A stretch of 64,000 bases of DNA from Sequoia sempervirens (taxonomy: Eukaryota > Streptophyta > Pinopsida > Cupressales > Cupressaceae): contig VDFB02187633.1 of the NCBI GenBank assembly GCA_007258455.2, positions 56,471 to 120,470 on the forward strand, written 5' to 3'. Positions 1 through 10,414 of this stretch are shown here, one piece after another (the stretch's first letter is position 1; each line of letters starts with the position of its first letter). Made by a program: the position numbers and the translations under genes. The notes under the pieces are model-generated. The model was given only the letters and a program-made list of their open reading frames with translations, was not told the origin of the DNA and ran no database searches.

Positions 1-171
1 TTTTCTCCTGTAAGGGTTTCCACGTAAAATCTTGGTATCAACTTGTTCATATTGAGATATTCTTGCATAGTTGATTTGTATTAGAGTTTGAAGTTGATAA
101 GAGTTGAGAGGGAAAAAGTTAGTTGATATACTGATTCACCCCCCCCTCTCAGTATATCTTTGTGCTCTTCA
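1..171 (+). mobile_element. 3' end of a Ty1/copia-type LTR (fragment)
   Basis: The stretch holds features typical of the R/U5 part of plant copia LTRs: a 'ctcctgtaagggtttccacgtaaa' type region near the start, and a C-run followed by 'ctctcagtatatctttgtg' that ends in CA at 170-171. Directly after it the gag reading frame of a Ty3/gypsy element begins in mid-protein, so this LTR end was probably inserted into that gag. The five bases after it (172-176) may be the target-site copy, but the other flank is outside the window. The family is recognised by general LTR appearance, not by coding sequence. Confidence 0.55.
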
Positions 172-177
172 CTATGT

Positions 178-541
178 GGTTGATTTTCAGAGGTTGTCAG
201 TAATGGTGCCTAACATTACTGAAAGGAGAGTTGTGGTTCTTTTTGCTGAAGGTTTAATGGAGCCTTTGAAAGGATGGGTCAAAGCATTTGATCCACCAAC
301 GTTAGACGAAGCTATCAAGAAAGCTAGGAGCATGGAGTTGGCAGCCCCAAGGCCTAAGTTTCACTCAAAACCATTTAGCCATAAGAAAGATAAAAAACCT
401 TCTTCAAATCTGCCCAAGAAGTTTCCACCAAGGCTGTCAGAAGAGCTGAAAGAACAGCTTAGAAAGGATGGGTTTGTTACACTTGCCGTGATCCTTGGGT
501 TAAGGGTCACCGTTGCTATGGAAGAGGCAAAGCAAATCGAA
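178..541 (+). pseudogene. gypsy gag, C-terminal part with zinc knuckle (frameshifted)
   Basis: The frame starting in the codons at 178 reads a capsid-end segment (VMVPNITERR, then EGLMEPLKGWVKAFDPPTL) typical of plant gypsy gag, followed by a basic linker. Near 470 the frame is lost. The downstream frame gives a CxxC...GHRC zinc knuckle (Cys codons at 475, 484 and 514, His at 508), as in nucleocapsid regions. A single-base indel around 470-474 explains the switch. The start is not native: gag is cut off by the upstream copia LTR. Confidence 0.8.
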
Positions 542-1947
542 TGGAGGGCTATTCTGATTATGGATCAGAATCTGATTCGTCTGATCAGCAATACGAATCA
601 GCAAGTAGTGAAGGTGAAGAAGTTCCAGAAGACAAGTCCGAAGAGGTGGGAGATGGTAGTGCTTTCGCACAACTATCAAGTTTTCAAAAAAATGAATCTT
701 TTAGGGTTCATGGAGTTGTGAATTCACAAAGGATAGTTGCCCTAATTGATACCGAAGCAACTCACAATTTTATTGATGAAGGACTAGTTGCTAGAAAGGG
801 TTTGAAGACTGAAGAATTTGATGGTTTCAAAGTAATGGTTGCTGATGGTTTTACTATGTCTTGCACAAGGAAGATTCCTAACCTATCTTTGCAATTAGGG
901 AATCATGAAATTAAAGATGATTTTTATGTGGTGGGAATAGGAGACACTGATGTTGTGTTGGGCATACAATGGCTGCGATCTCTTGGAGAGATCACATTGA
1001 ATTTGCAAACTATGGAGCTGAAATTTCAGTCTAATGGAAGGAAGGTTGTTCTAAGAGGGATGTCAAATGGAGGCCCTCGAATTGTGTCTTTGAAGAGGAT
1101 GGAAAGGCTGATCCGCCATGATCAGGTTGAATGGGCTGCTGAATGTATGGTTCTACCAGCTGATCCGGTAGAGGAGAAAAGGCAATATCATCCTGATATT
1201 CAAGCCTTACTTTCAAAGAAGAGCAAAGTCTTTGGAAGCCTACCTCCTGGAAGACCTCCTGAAAGAGGTTCTGGTCATGTGATTGAGTTAGAAGAGGGAG
1301 CAAAACCTGTTATGACTACACCTTACCGCTATCCAAAGAGGCAGAAAGATGAAATTGAAAAAGCCATCAAGGAGTTGTTGGAAAGTGGTTTCATTAGACC
1401 AAGCAAGAGTCCTTTTGCTTCTGCAGTGGTGCTGGTTAAAAAGAAAGATGGTACAATGCGTATGTGTGTTGACTACCGCGCATTAAATCAGAAAACCATC
1501 AAGAATAGATATCCAATCCCTAGGATTGATGAGCTTATTGATGAGCTCCATGGGGCCATGTTCTTTTTGAAGATTGATCTTCGTTCAGGCTATCACCAAA
1601 TCAGAATGAGGGAGGCGGATATAGAGAAGACAGCGTTTAGATGCCATTTTGGGCATTTTGAATTTCTTGTCATGCCCTTTGGTTTGACAAATGCTCCAGC
1701 CACATTTCAATCTTGTATGAACAAGATTTTTAGACAGCAGTTGAGGAAGTTTGTGCTCGTCTTCTTCGACGATATTCTCATATTTAGCAAGTCATGGGAA
1801 GAGCACCTTAAGCATTTGGAAGAAGTGCTTAGTATTTTAGAGGCGGAATGTTTGTTCGCCAAAGAATCAAAGTGTGAGTTCGGGTTGACAGAACTTTTAT
1901 ATCTTGGCCACATTATCAGTTCAAAGGGTGTGAAAGTGGATCCATAA
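541..1947 (+). pseudogene. gypsy protease and reverse transcriptase
   Basis: An aspartic protease region comes first, with the active-site motif seen as [11 protein letters not shown]. The family norm is D-T/S-G, so the glycine is replaced by glutamate. An RT follows with [29 protein letters not shown], the [16 protein letters not shown] block and the catalytic FFDDILIF. The frame ends at a TAA at 1945-1947 in the RT-to-RNase H linker, where the family has a lysine. Downstream homology continues in the same frame, so this is a point nonsense mutation. The protein would be inactive at the protease step and truncated. Confidence 0.9.
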
Positions 1948-2586
1948 AAGATAAGGGCCATTCTTGATTGGCCAACTCCAAAGAATATTTCTCATTTGAG
2001 AGGGTTTTTAGGGTTATGTGGATTTTATAGAAGATTTGTGAAAGGATATTCACATCAAACAACACCTCTCACAGATCTTACAAAGAAAGGAGCTTTCCTT
2101 TGGACTAAGCAAGCACAAGAGGTTTTTGATAAGTTTAAACAAATCATGAGTTTGTGTCCAGTGTTGGCACTTCCGGATTTTTCAAAACCTTTTGAATTAC
2201 AATGTGATGCTTTAGGTGAAGGTGTTGGAGCTGTTCTAATGCAAGACAAACACCCTATTGTCTTTGAGAGTCGGAAGTTGAGAGGGGCAGAAAAAACTTA
2301 TTCTATTTATGACAAAGAGATGCTTGCCATCATGCATGCTTTGTCTAAATTCCGTCAATACTTGGTGGGAAGTAAATTTGTTGTTAAGACTGACCACAAC
2401 AGTCTTAAACATTTTATGCGCCAAAGGGATTTGAATGAAAGGCAGCAAAAGTGGGTTAGTAAGCTCCAAGCATATGACTTTGACATCGAATTTGTCAAAG
2501 GGAAAAATAATATAGTGGCTGATGCTCTTTCAAGAAGGCCTCATTTGCAGTCAATTTGTGGGTTATCAACAGATTGGAAGGAGTGA
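1948..2586 (+). pseudogene. gypsy RT thumb/connection and RNase H
   Basis: The segment continues the RT frame after the stop at 1945. It carries the RT end ([15 protein letters not shown]) and an RNase H domain with [35 protein letters not shown] and [10 protein letters not shown], all of which mark Ty3/gypsy RNase H. A TGA at 2584-2586 ends the frame. The expected residue there is tryptophan, so a G-to-A change is likely. Homology resumes directly after in the same frame. Confidence 0.88.
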
Positions 2587-3471
2587 ATTGCTGCTGATTA
2601 TGTTAAAAATCAGTTTGCAACTAGCTTGCTAGAAGGTCATTTGATTGATGAAAGGTATAAGTTGGTTGATGGTATAATCTACTATAAAGATAGAATCTTT
2701 TTAGTGCAAGAATCTAAACTTAAAAAGAAGATTCTACAATCTTTTCATGATGTTCCCCTTGCTGGTCATCAAGGGATTTTCAAGACTTATAAGCAGATTC
2801 ATGAAAGATTCACTTGGAAAGGGTTGAAAGAAGAAGTCTTGAACTACATTAGAGAGTGTCCAATTTGCCAAAGAAATAAAAATGAACACTCTTATCCAGC
2901 TGGTCTACTTCAGCCTCTGCCCATTCCGAATCAGAATTGGGAAAGTATTGCCATGAATTTTATCACGGGGTTGCCCAAGGTGCAAGGACGTGATTGTATT
3001 TTTGTTGTGGTTGATAGACTAACAAAATTTGCTCATTTCTTTGCTGTTACTACTTCATTTACAACAGCTCAAGTGGCTGAGTTGTTTTTTAGAGAGGTCT
3101 TCTGTTTGCATGGGTTGCCTAAAACTATTGTCAGTGATAGGGACAGCAAGTTCCTAAGTGTCTTTTGGCAAGAGATCTTCAGATTGAGTGGGACAGTGCT
3201 TACTCCAAGCACTTGTTATCACCCACAAACAGATGGGCAATCAGAAATTGTTAACAAGTGGTTAGAGGGCTACCTAAGGAACTATGTTTCAGGACAGCAA
3301 AGAGCTTGGATTAAATGGCTTCATTTAGGAGAGTATTGTTATAACTCTTCTTATCACATGTCAATTAAGATGTCACCTTTTATGGCTCTTTATGGTTATG
3401 AAGCTACTAATTTTGTTGATTTAGTGTTTGGTGATAGTAGAGCTCCACAAGCACTAGATATGTTACAATAG
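2587..3471 (+). pseudogene. gypsy integrase with mutated catalytic Asp
   Basis: The N-terminal zinc-binding HHCC module is present (LAGHQGIFKTY, then RECPICQRNK). In the catalytic core the first acidic residue, normally Asp in the 'MDFITGLP' type motif, reads Asn (IAMNFITGLP). The second Asp (IVSDRDSKF) and the Glu (DGQSEIVNKW) are intact. The frame stops at TAG (3469-3471), a C-to-T change from a probable Gln codon. Integration activity would be lost from the D-to-N change alone. Confidence 0.88.
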
Positions 3472-3951
3472 AGCCAAGACATCTTGAAATCTCTCAAGGA
3501 AAATCTGCAACAAGCTCAAAATCAGCAGAAGTTATACGTTGATCAGCAGCGTGTTGAGAGGTCTTTTGAAGTTGGGGACATGGTCTATTTGAGGCTTCAG
3601 CCATATAGACAATCTTCTCTTAAGAAAAGTGGTGCGGAAAAGTTGAAGCCACGATTTTATGGTCCTTTCAAAGTCACCAAGAGAATTGGTGAAGTTGCTT
3701 ATGAGTTGGAGCTTCCAGCTGAAAGCAAGGTACATAATGTCTTTCATGTGTCACGCCTCAAGAAGGCAATTGGACACAATGTGGTGGCTACATCAGAATT
3801 ACCTCCATTGGATGAGGAAGGTCAGTTGGTGTTGATTCCTGAAGAAATCCTTGATACTAGAGAGCGTTCTTTGAGGAGAAGGACAATCAAAGAATATTTG
3901 GTTAGATGGAGGAATTTACCTATTGAAGATGCCACGTGGGAAGGAGAATAG
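3472..3951 (+). pseudogene. gypsy integrase C-terminus with chromodomain
   Basis: After the TAG the frame continues with the GPF/GPY-like module (KPRFYGPFKVTKRIG, NVFHVSRLKK) and a chromodomain-like segment (IKEYLVRWRNLPIEDATWE). Chromodomains at this position target chromovirus integration to heterochromatin (family knowledge). A further TAG at 3949-3951 interrupts the chromodomain end. The reading frame then runs past it to a glycine/arginine-rich tail that overlaps the polypurine tract and the first bases of the LTR. Confidence 0.85.
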
Positions 3952-3997
3952 ATTTTGTTGCATCCATCTTTTCAGTTGCTTGAGGACAAGCAATTTC

Positions 3998-4010
3998 GAG
4001 GAGGGCGGAC
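3998..4010 (+). promoter_or_regulatory. polypurine tract of the gypsy element
   Basis: A purine-rich stretch (gaggagggcggac) lies directly in front of the LTR start TGTAATGTCCCC. This is where plus-strand priming occurs in LTR retrotransposons. Confidence 0.7.
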
Positions 4011-5722
4011 TGTAATGTCCCCTTCTCATCAGTGATTAGCTTTGCAGTTCATCAGTCTATTCCGGAACCCGTAGACTGGAATGAGGTGAAATTAGGGTTT
4101 CTTGGCTTGGAGTTTGTGGCTTTCATGTTATTTACTATTTATAGTAAATATTAGTCTTTTGCAGTTGCAGTTGTCTATTCTCAGTCCTTCTCAGTTGGAG
4201 CAGTTGTGGTTTCTGGCTTGGTCTTCAGAAAGCTTTATTTGGTGAAAATTATTTAATTAAAGGCATTATGTTTTAATTCTCTGTTGACCCCCCCCTTGGC
4301 CTAAGGTGATAACTTAAGTTGTTTTTAAAGTGGGGCCATGAAGGGTACGCCTTCATTAAAAGATTATTTATTCTTTATTTTGAACTTTATGCTTGGAGAA
4401 AAAGTGGACGCCACCTTTTGTGAGGAGTTATATTTTATGAAATTTGAAAAAATGAAGAATTCTAAAAGGTGTCTCTTGGCGTACCATCTGGGAAGATAAT
4501 GAGTTTCTCAGTTCTTATAAAATGAAGGCATTGCTCCAGCATTTGGTATCCATTGCTTACCTTACTGTTATGCTGTCAAAATGACTATGGACATTTTGCT
4601 GTTGCTTCGAGAATGCTACCTCCTAGCCCCTTCCCAATTTCGTGTTTGAAATACAACACCTAGTTGGAACATTTCTGCTTCTCACATCAGACTAGCAGAT
4701 TGAGCATCAAAGATTGAAGAATTTTGGAGTATTTTCACAGTTTTGAGTTCCTGGTTTTTCCTACAGCTGAAGCTGATTTTTGAATATATCTTTTGGAGTG
4801 ATTTTTTATTTGTTCTGGGTACTTTGGCAATCCATTTGTTGACTCAAGGCACCACCTTCCACAAAGTATTGGAATTTAATTCCAAGTAATTAATTTTATC
4901 TTGCAAAATCGATTTCTTGAGGAGGCCGTACCATTTGAATGAGCATTGGGATCCGTGCAAAATAAACTGGAGTCTTTGGTGATGGTTTCTGGTTTGCATC
5001 TTGGGCGCCACACTTCTAGAAAACATCTGCAACTGATATCACATCATTCGGAGGTAAATTGATCAACTTATGAGCATTTTATGATTTCACAGTTTGCTGG
5101 TTGAATTTCCAGAATTCTGATTTTTATATCAGATTGTTGCAATTTCTAGTTTTTGATCATATACTTCAGTATTTGAGAGTTATATCATTGTAAAAGATCA
5201 TACTACATGACTAAGGTTCATTTATTATCATTGTAATTTGTAATCTGTAGAGTTATTTTGTAAGGTTGAGATTAAGCATTACTAATCCAACCAATCTTTC
5301 AGTTCTGCAATTACCTTCTGTTTTATCATTTAATTACCCCTGGATGGTTTACCGCCAGTGTGGACAATTTGTTTTATAACTCTCTTATACCCACTCTTAT
5401 AGTGGTGAATCCCCACAGCTCTGTGGATGCCCGCCGCAGCGGACGAATTGTTTTTATTGTAATCTTTTCCCCCCACTGTTTGGTGGTAGTGTGGAAATGT
5501 TTTTTCATGGCTGGTTATCCGCCTATCAGTTCTTAATTTCAAATTTCAACACTCTGTCATATGTTAGCACCTCGCCCTCAGTGGGATCTTGAGTGCACAT
5601 TCTTGATGTTGAGTAGTTTTCATTCCAAGTTCAGTTTTCAGTTTGATGCTAACGCTAATCCAGTTAACTATTGCTGGTTATGTTGTGTTAATTCATTGGA
5701 AAAAATTGGTTAGCATATTTCA
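4011..5722 (+). repeat. 3' LTR of the chromovirus (end approximate)
   Basis: The left edge is firm: TGTAATGTCCCC follows the polypurine tract. The same 10-12 bases open the solo LTRs at 14117, 46655 and 52517, and the minus-strand one that ends at 28053. The right edge is a guess at a CA-ended GCATATTTCA (7 of 10 positions match the inverted start), giving about 1.7 kb, within the 1.4-2.2 kb of its relatives. Since the 5' end of the element is missing, no TSD supports the end. It contains a small palindromic 'tactatttatagta' at about 4132-4148. Confidence 0.6.
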
Positions 5723-6485
5723 AATGAGAAATTAGAAAACTAAATTATAAAAGTCCTCCCTTTACCACTATATGGCCATATATGAAGCAAATTAAAATAA
5801 ATAGTAAATATCCCTCTTTTGATATCTTTGAACCACCAATCAAATGTTAAAAATCTCACGTACAGTTACCAATGCCAAAATAAATCAACTTTAATAATTT
5901 CCAAACTCTTACAACTGTATGACAAACATTAGGGAGAAAAAATAATTTTTTTTGTTCCCTTCTTTGATATTGAAAGACCTTCCGTAGAACAGACAAAGGA
6001 TGCAAGTTGCATTGTATGACATATTAGGAAGGATTTATATAAAGCAAATAAATTTTTGCCTATTGTACGGTCAGTTTTAATAGGTTCTATTGTATTGCAG
6101 AATGATCACAATTTTACCAAAGCATTTGAAACTATTTCTTCCTAGCCTATCCTACAACCACATCTTTATTTGTTGACCATACCACACTTAATAGGAGAAC
6201 ATTGTGCAGGGGTGGATAAATCCGCTGCAGAAAAGTACCCTAGAAAGAAATAAATTCATAATAAATTTCCAAATTTCTCTATTGTATCGCATATTCTTAA
6301 GGCTTTCACCATACCTACTACTATTCAACTTGAAATCTGCCATATGAATTTTAATTCCTACATGTTTCTGCACCTATGGTTCTCTCTTGGTCTTTTTCAT
6401 ACTGTAAGCCTCTGTATAGGCTCTTTTTCTAGAGTTTGGCTAACACAATTTCCAGTTGTTTCCCTACACTCATCTATAGTGTAGT
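5723..6485. other. no feature recognised
   Basis: AT-rich sequence without a convincing reading frame, LTR end or repeat. It may include internal non-coding sequence of the Tat-type remnant that follows. Confidence 0.4.
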
Positions 6486-7139
6486 TTGCTGGAAACTCAC
6501 TTGTATAGTTTGGTTATTTCTAATCATTTTCTATTGCTGTTGAATCTGAAAATTTCCACATTCCTAGTATTGCTGTATCATTTGTTCAACATACTTTCAA
6601 TGGTTCAGTTTCTGATATATATGATGCCTAGGATGCAAATAATTCATATGTATGGACATTGTGGGCTGCTATTGATCCTTTTGCATTTGGCATTTTCTCA
6701 ACTTTTGATTTTTGTAAAGATAGAGAATGATTCTTACTAGTTGGTGAGTTGGAGGGATGCACATTTGTGGAATATGGAGGGACTGAATAAAATTTTCATG
6801 ATTAAAATGCTTTTGAAGTGCTTGCAATAGTTTTTGGGTTCAATGATTGGGTGTAGTAATTTTAGATCAAAGTATCCTCTATCAGTCCTCTTTTATCCTT
6901 TTGACCCCAACAATCCTTGCAAATTGTTGTCCATCTTTCATTGTGGAATGTTCACTAGTTGTGGAGAGCTTAGGTAATGATTAGAATATTTTTTTTGCTA
7001 GTGGGAAGCGTAAACACAAAAGGTTTTGCTTTGTCTATAGCACCATCACAAGTTTGGAAAACCTTACCTTATGTTAATTAATTAATCATTTCTTGTTTTC
7101 TTTGTCATTTGGAAAATGACTTTTCTTTGGGGGGGACGA
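6486..7139 (+). mobile_element. 3' internal remnant of a Tat-type non-autonomous element
   Basis: Bases about 6740-6860 (gagttggagggatgcacatt and following) align by eye with 49210-49330 in the element at 38125-50119. Both lie upstream of a polypurine run and an LTR of the same family. Here the run is tttgggggggacga, ending at 7139. No coding domain is visible. The left limit is unknown. Confidence 0.6.
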
Positions 7140-7428
7140 TGTAGTCAAAATACAAATTATGTTTTATTAATATGGTTATATTCAACTATGTATTAATTGT
7201 TGTTGGCTTTCAAGTAGTTATATGAGTTAGTTGGTAGATGGTTGTGTTCTGCTTGGCAACTGCCAGGCTCTTTAAATAAACTTTGCATAGTTAGGGAAAG
7301 GAGTTTGATCCTTGGCTGATCATCTTTGGTCTAATTTTGTAATAACTTTATGTGTGAATAAAATATATTCATTGCTCTATTTGTATTTTATTTCAAGTAT
7401 TAGTTTTATCAAAAAGAATAATAAAACA
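7140..7428 (+). repeat. LTR of the Tat-type family (third copy)
   Basis: It starts TGTAGTCAAAATACA directly after a G-rich polypurine tract and ends near ataaaaca. It aligns over its whole length with the two LTRs at 38125-38458 and 49784-50119, sharing 'actatgtattaattg', 'ggcaactgccaggc', 'tttaaata' and 'ttttgtaataactt'. At 289 bp it is shorter than those (about 335 bp). It is the 3' LTR of a copy whose 5' part is missing or unrecognisable. Confidence 0.7.
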
Positions 7429-7673
7429 AAATATTTCCAAAAAACACTGTTTTAAAGCAACCCTATCCCTATTTGGAGAAAAGTGGAAATAAAATACTTT
7501 AAAGCAAACTAATTCTAAAACAAATAATTATTTAATATCCTAATTATAGGAAAATATTTCCAAAAAACACTGTTTTAAAGCAACACTATCCCTATTTGGA
7601 GAAAAGTGGAAATAAAATACTTTAAAGCAAACTAATTCTAAAGCAAATAATTAAATAATATCCTAATTATAGG
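7428..7673. repeat. 123-bp tandem duplication, two copies
   Basis: Units 7428-7550 and 7551-7673 are almost identical (I see about four mismatches). Each begins aaaatatttccaaaaaacac and ends cctaattatagg. The array starts exactly where the preceding LTR ends. Confidence 0.9.
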
Positions 7674-8180
7674 CTCATCTCTATCTCTTTTGGAAAAGTA
7701 ACAACTTTTGTCACTTAAGTGATTTTCGAGAATCTAAAGTAACTTTGATATGCAAACTTTAATCCTCTAAACTTGGTGAATTTTTTCTGAGCCTGTGAAT
7801 GTTGTTGGAACTTCATGAATATGAAATTGATGAGCACATCACCACAAACCCACTAATGACTTTAAATAGGAGCTTTGACCATGTTGGATCCATAATACTT
7901 TGTCATGCTGTTATGTTAGTCTTTCTAGACTTGGAACCTTCAACCTTGGAAATGCTTAATCTTTTTAAGAATCTTGTTGAAACCATAGGTTAGATAGTAT
8001 GCCAATTCTTTGCACTTGAAACCTTAGTGCAACAACAATTTGAATACTTTGTCCATGATGGCAACTTGAAACTCCTCAATGATGAAATCTGTCCAAGGAC
8101 TGAATTGATTTGAATTGGAATGGTGAACACCATCCTTATTGGTGTTTGAAGCCAGCCTTTGCATGTTTTTGACCTACTTT
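7674..8180. other. no feature recognised
   Basis: No reading frame with recognisable domains. It may be a non-coding portion of a retroelement. Confidence 0.4.
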
Positions 8181-8930
8181 TTGCTTTCACTCAACTGAAA
8201 AATGACAGGTGGAACTTCCTAGTGGCTTTGTCACTCAAAACTGTGCTTGGGAAGAAGTATAAGTGGTAAGGTTTTTATGGAAGTGTGCCTATCTTGTCAC
8301 TTAAGCCCTCATTTTGAATGAGGCAGAACTTTTTAATGCATTTTACCTGTTTTTATTTGTTGAGCAGAACTTTGAGATGGTTTTGCCAACCCCAAATGGC
8401 ACCTACCACTCTTTAAGTGCTAGCTGAGTTTTATCAGCAGTTTGCCACTTTTCATGAGAGGCAGAACTTTTAGGTGGCCAAGCCACTAAATATTTGTGCT
8501 CAACTTTATGATTTCTCCTCCTTACCCTTGGGCACACTTTTATGTCCCTTCTGCCACTTTTTAAGTGTTGGTGCTGATCACTTAAACACTTGCCACTTTT
8601 CTTATGTCTGGGTGCGGTTTCATGAGCTATTTGCCACTTAACTTGGAGTGTTTTCCTCCTCATTTTGCTACTTCATTTTGGCATTTATCACTAATCTTGC
8701 TGCCACTTCGGTGAGTTTTCCTTGTGGCTTTTCCACCCAAATTATGTAGCACATTTCAACACTTAACTCAAATTGTCTTGGGCAGAGATTCTTAATGTCT
8801 TTATTAATTTAAAGACATTGTCAGAGTTTTCAATTCACTTTGCCACTTCAAAGAAACATGGGAGAACTTTGAGAGGGTATGCCACTTGAAAAGTGTGCTT
8901 CTCATTGGCTTGTCTTCATTTGCCTTGTGT
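8181..8930. repeat. degenerate short-repeat region rich in TGCCACTT
   Basis: The words tgccactt, gccactt and aacttt(t/g)a recur at irregular spacing (for example near 8451, 8560, 8590, 8630, 8700, 8842 and 8880). The segment looks like a decayed array of units of several tens of bases. No coding signal was seen. Such runs are common in non-coding parts of LTR elements, but no LTR end was found here. Confidence 0.45.
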
Positions 8931-9249
8931 TGACATTGACCCTTAGATGGCGTGTTGGAGGAGTTCTATTTGACATTTGCCAATCTTGAATTTAGATTCA
9001 AGTCTGACATTTTATTCTCCTTCTTCCTATGCTGGAGCTCTCGAATTTTCAGGGGATTTCTCAACTTCATTTGACATACCTCATCCTTGAGTAATGCTTG
9101 GACATTGTCAATTGACAAACTAGACCAAGACTTGATAACTTTGCAGTATGATAGGAAGGAAAATCTAGTTGACATTGATAACATGGCAAGAATTACATGG
9201 TTACTGGCTACAAACTTGACTAAGGGCAAAGTTTCATAAGGTACCAACT

Positions 9250-9598
9250 AATTCCCTGCAAGATGCTACTAAAGAACAAATTCAATGCCAAATGAATGGT
9301 TGATAAATATGCAATGGCCAGATACGTTATGAAGTTCACCCACCTTTGAGATCACTTTGTTGCTAACAAGGTGATGGTGACGGATGATGAGTTGGTGTCC
9401 ATTGCTATAAATGGGTTCTCTCCATCTTAGGTTTTGTTCGTTTAGAGTGTCTATGCTCATGAGAAGCTTCATTTCAACCAGAGTGGAAGAGAATCAAAAC
9501 CTAGTCCTCATTGGCAAATTGAGGAAAGGTGGTAAGAGAGGACTAGGCAAGGGTCAAAAGCAGGTAGAACTCGTTAGTGATTCCATTGGAGTTTAAAT
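9250..9598 (+). pseudogene. Ty1/copia gag fragment
   Basis: Pieces in two frames read like the middle of a plant copia gag (UBN2-type). One is VMVTDDELVSIAINGFSPS followed by a stop. In another frame the run EENQNLVLIGKLRKGGKRG leads into a basic tail. The frame changes and stops show it is dead. No LTR or pol is attached. Confidence 0.6.
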
Positions 9599-10414
9599 GA
9601 GGTAGATTGGGAAGCATTGAATAAATCATATAACTTGTATAGAATTTGGAAATGTTTTTGAAATTGCTAATGCATGGTTAGTTATTGATTTTCTATGAAA
9701 TGAAAAATCTTGTTGTAAAGTCTAACAACGTAAAGTATGCCTTTTTTGACTCTATGCTTATGTTTCTTTACTATGTTGTTTGGTTATTCTATCTCCTTCA
9801 TTCTATCAGGGGTTTTTCTTAAAAGTATCATAAACTTAAGACATGATATAATTCTTAAAAAGTATCATAAACTTAAGACATGATATAATTTAGTAAACTA
9901 TCACTGTATATCGAAATTGTGATGTACAAGATCTGAATCATGTTAATAAATGCACACTACGCATAGCACTTGCTTTTGGAGATGTGGAATTGATATTCAT
10001 GTCCGGAATTAGTCAATCTGATTTAGTATTCAAGGAAGTGTCAATCTACTAAAGTTGACTAAATAAACAGCATGATAGGAAATCAAATATACCCATGTAA
10101 TGATATTTCTGAATAGATTTTGACTTTTCCATTAATAGAATAATGTTTCTGGGATCAGTTACTGCTCAGTAGATGACCTTGCAAACACATAGAAACAATC
10201 TGAATGTGCTGGAGGTGTGTAGAAGCTTTAAAGTTCCTAAACAAGCACTTTTCACAAAAAAGACATTCCCATATTTTTCATTACTGTTTCCTGCATCATG
10301 GAAAGTGAAGGATCTTTTATTGCCTTAAGATAAAGCAGTTGCTACTATGCATTGGGTTGAACTTTCTGTATTAGGTTAGACATTGTAACTTAGAATACTT
10401 TTTTTACTTTGCAG
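9599..10414. other. presumed intron 5' of the first visible host exon
   Basis: No exon recognised. It ends in a pyrimidine-rich tract (ttttttactttgcag) that serves as the acceptor for the exon at 10415. It contains a 36-bp tandem duplication at 9818-9890. Confidence 0.5.
9818..9890. repeat. 36-bp tandem duplication
   Basis: Two adjacent copies start at 9818 and 9854 with cttaaaagtatcataaactt and continue to gatataatt. They are near identical, with one extra A in the second. Confidence 0.9.

Larger units (their letters stand above)
172..5722 (+). mobile_element. Ty3/gypsy chromovirus, 5'-truncated, with 3' LTR
   Basis: Order seen: gag end with zinc knuckle, protease, reverse transcriptase, RNase H, integrase with HHCC and DDE core, GPF segment, chromodomain, polypurine stretch, then an LTR starting TGTAATGTCCCC. 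The order and the C-terminal chromodomain place it among the chromoviruses (Tekay-like is the best guess). The 5' LTR and most of gag are missing, displaced by the copia LTR at 1-171. Four in-frame stops and one frameshift show it is dead. The 5' truncation means no TSD can be checked. Confidence 0.9.

Noticed and set aside
8403..8663. Minus-strand 86-codon frame
   Set aside because: It lies in degenerate TGCCACTT repeats. Its Lys/His-rich reading follows from the repeat words.
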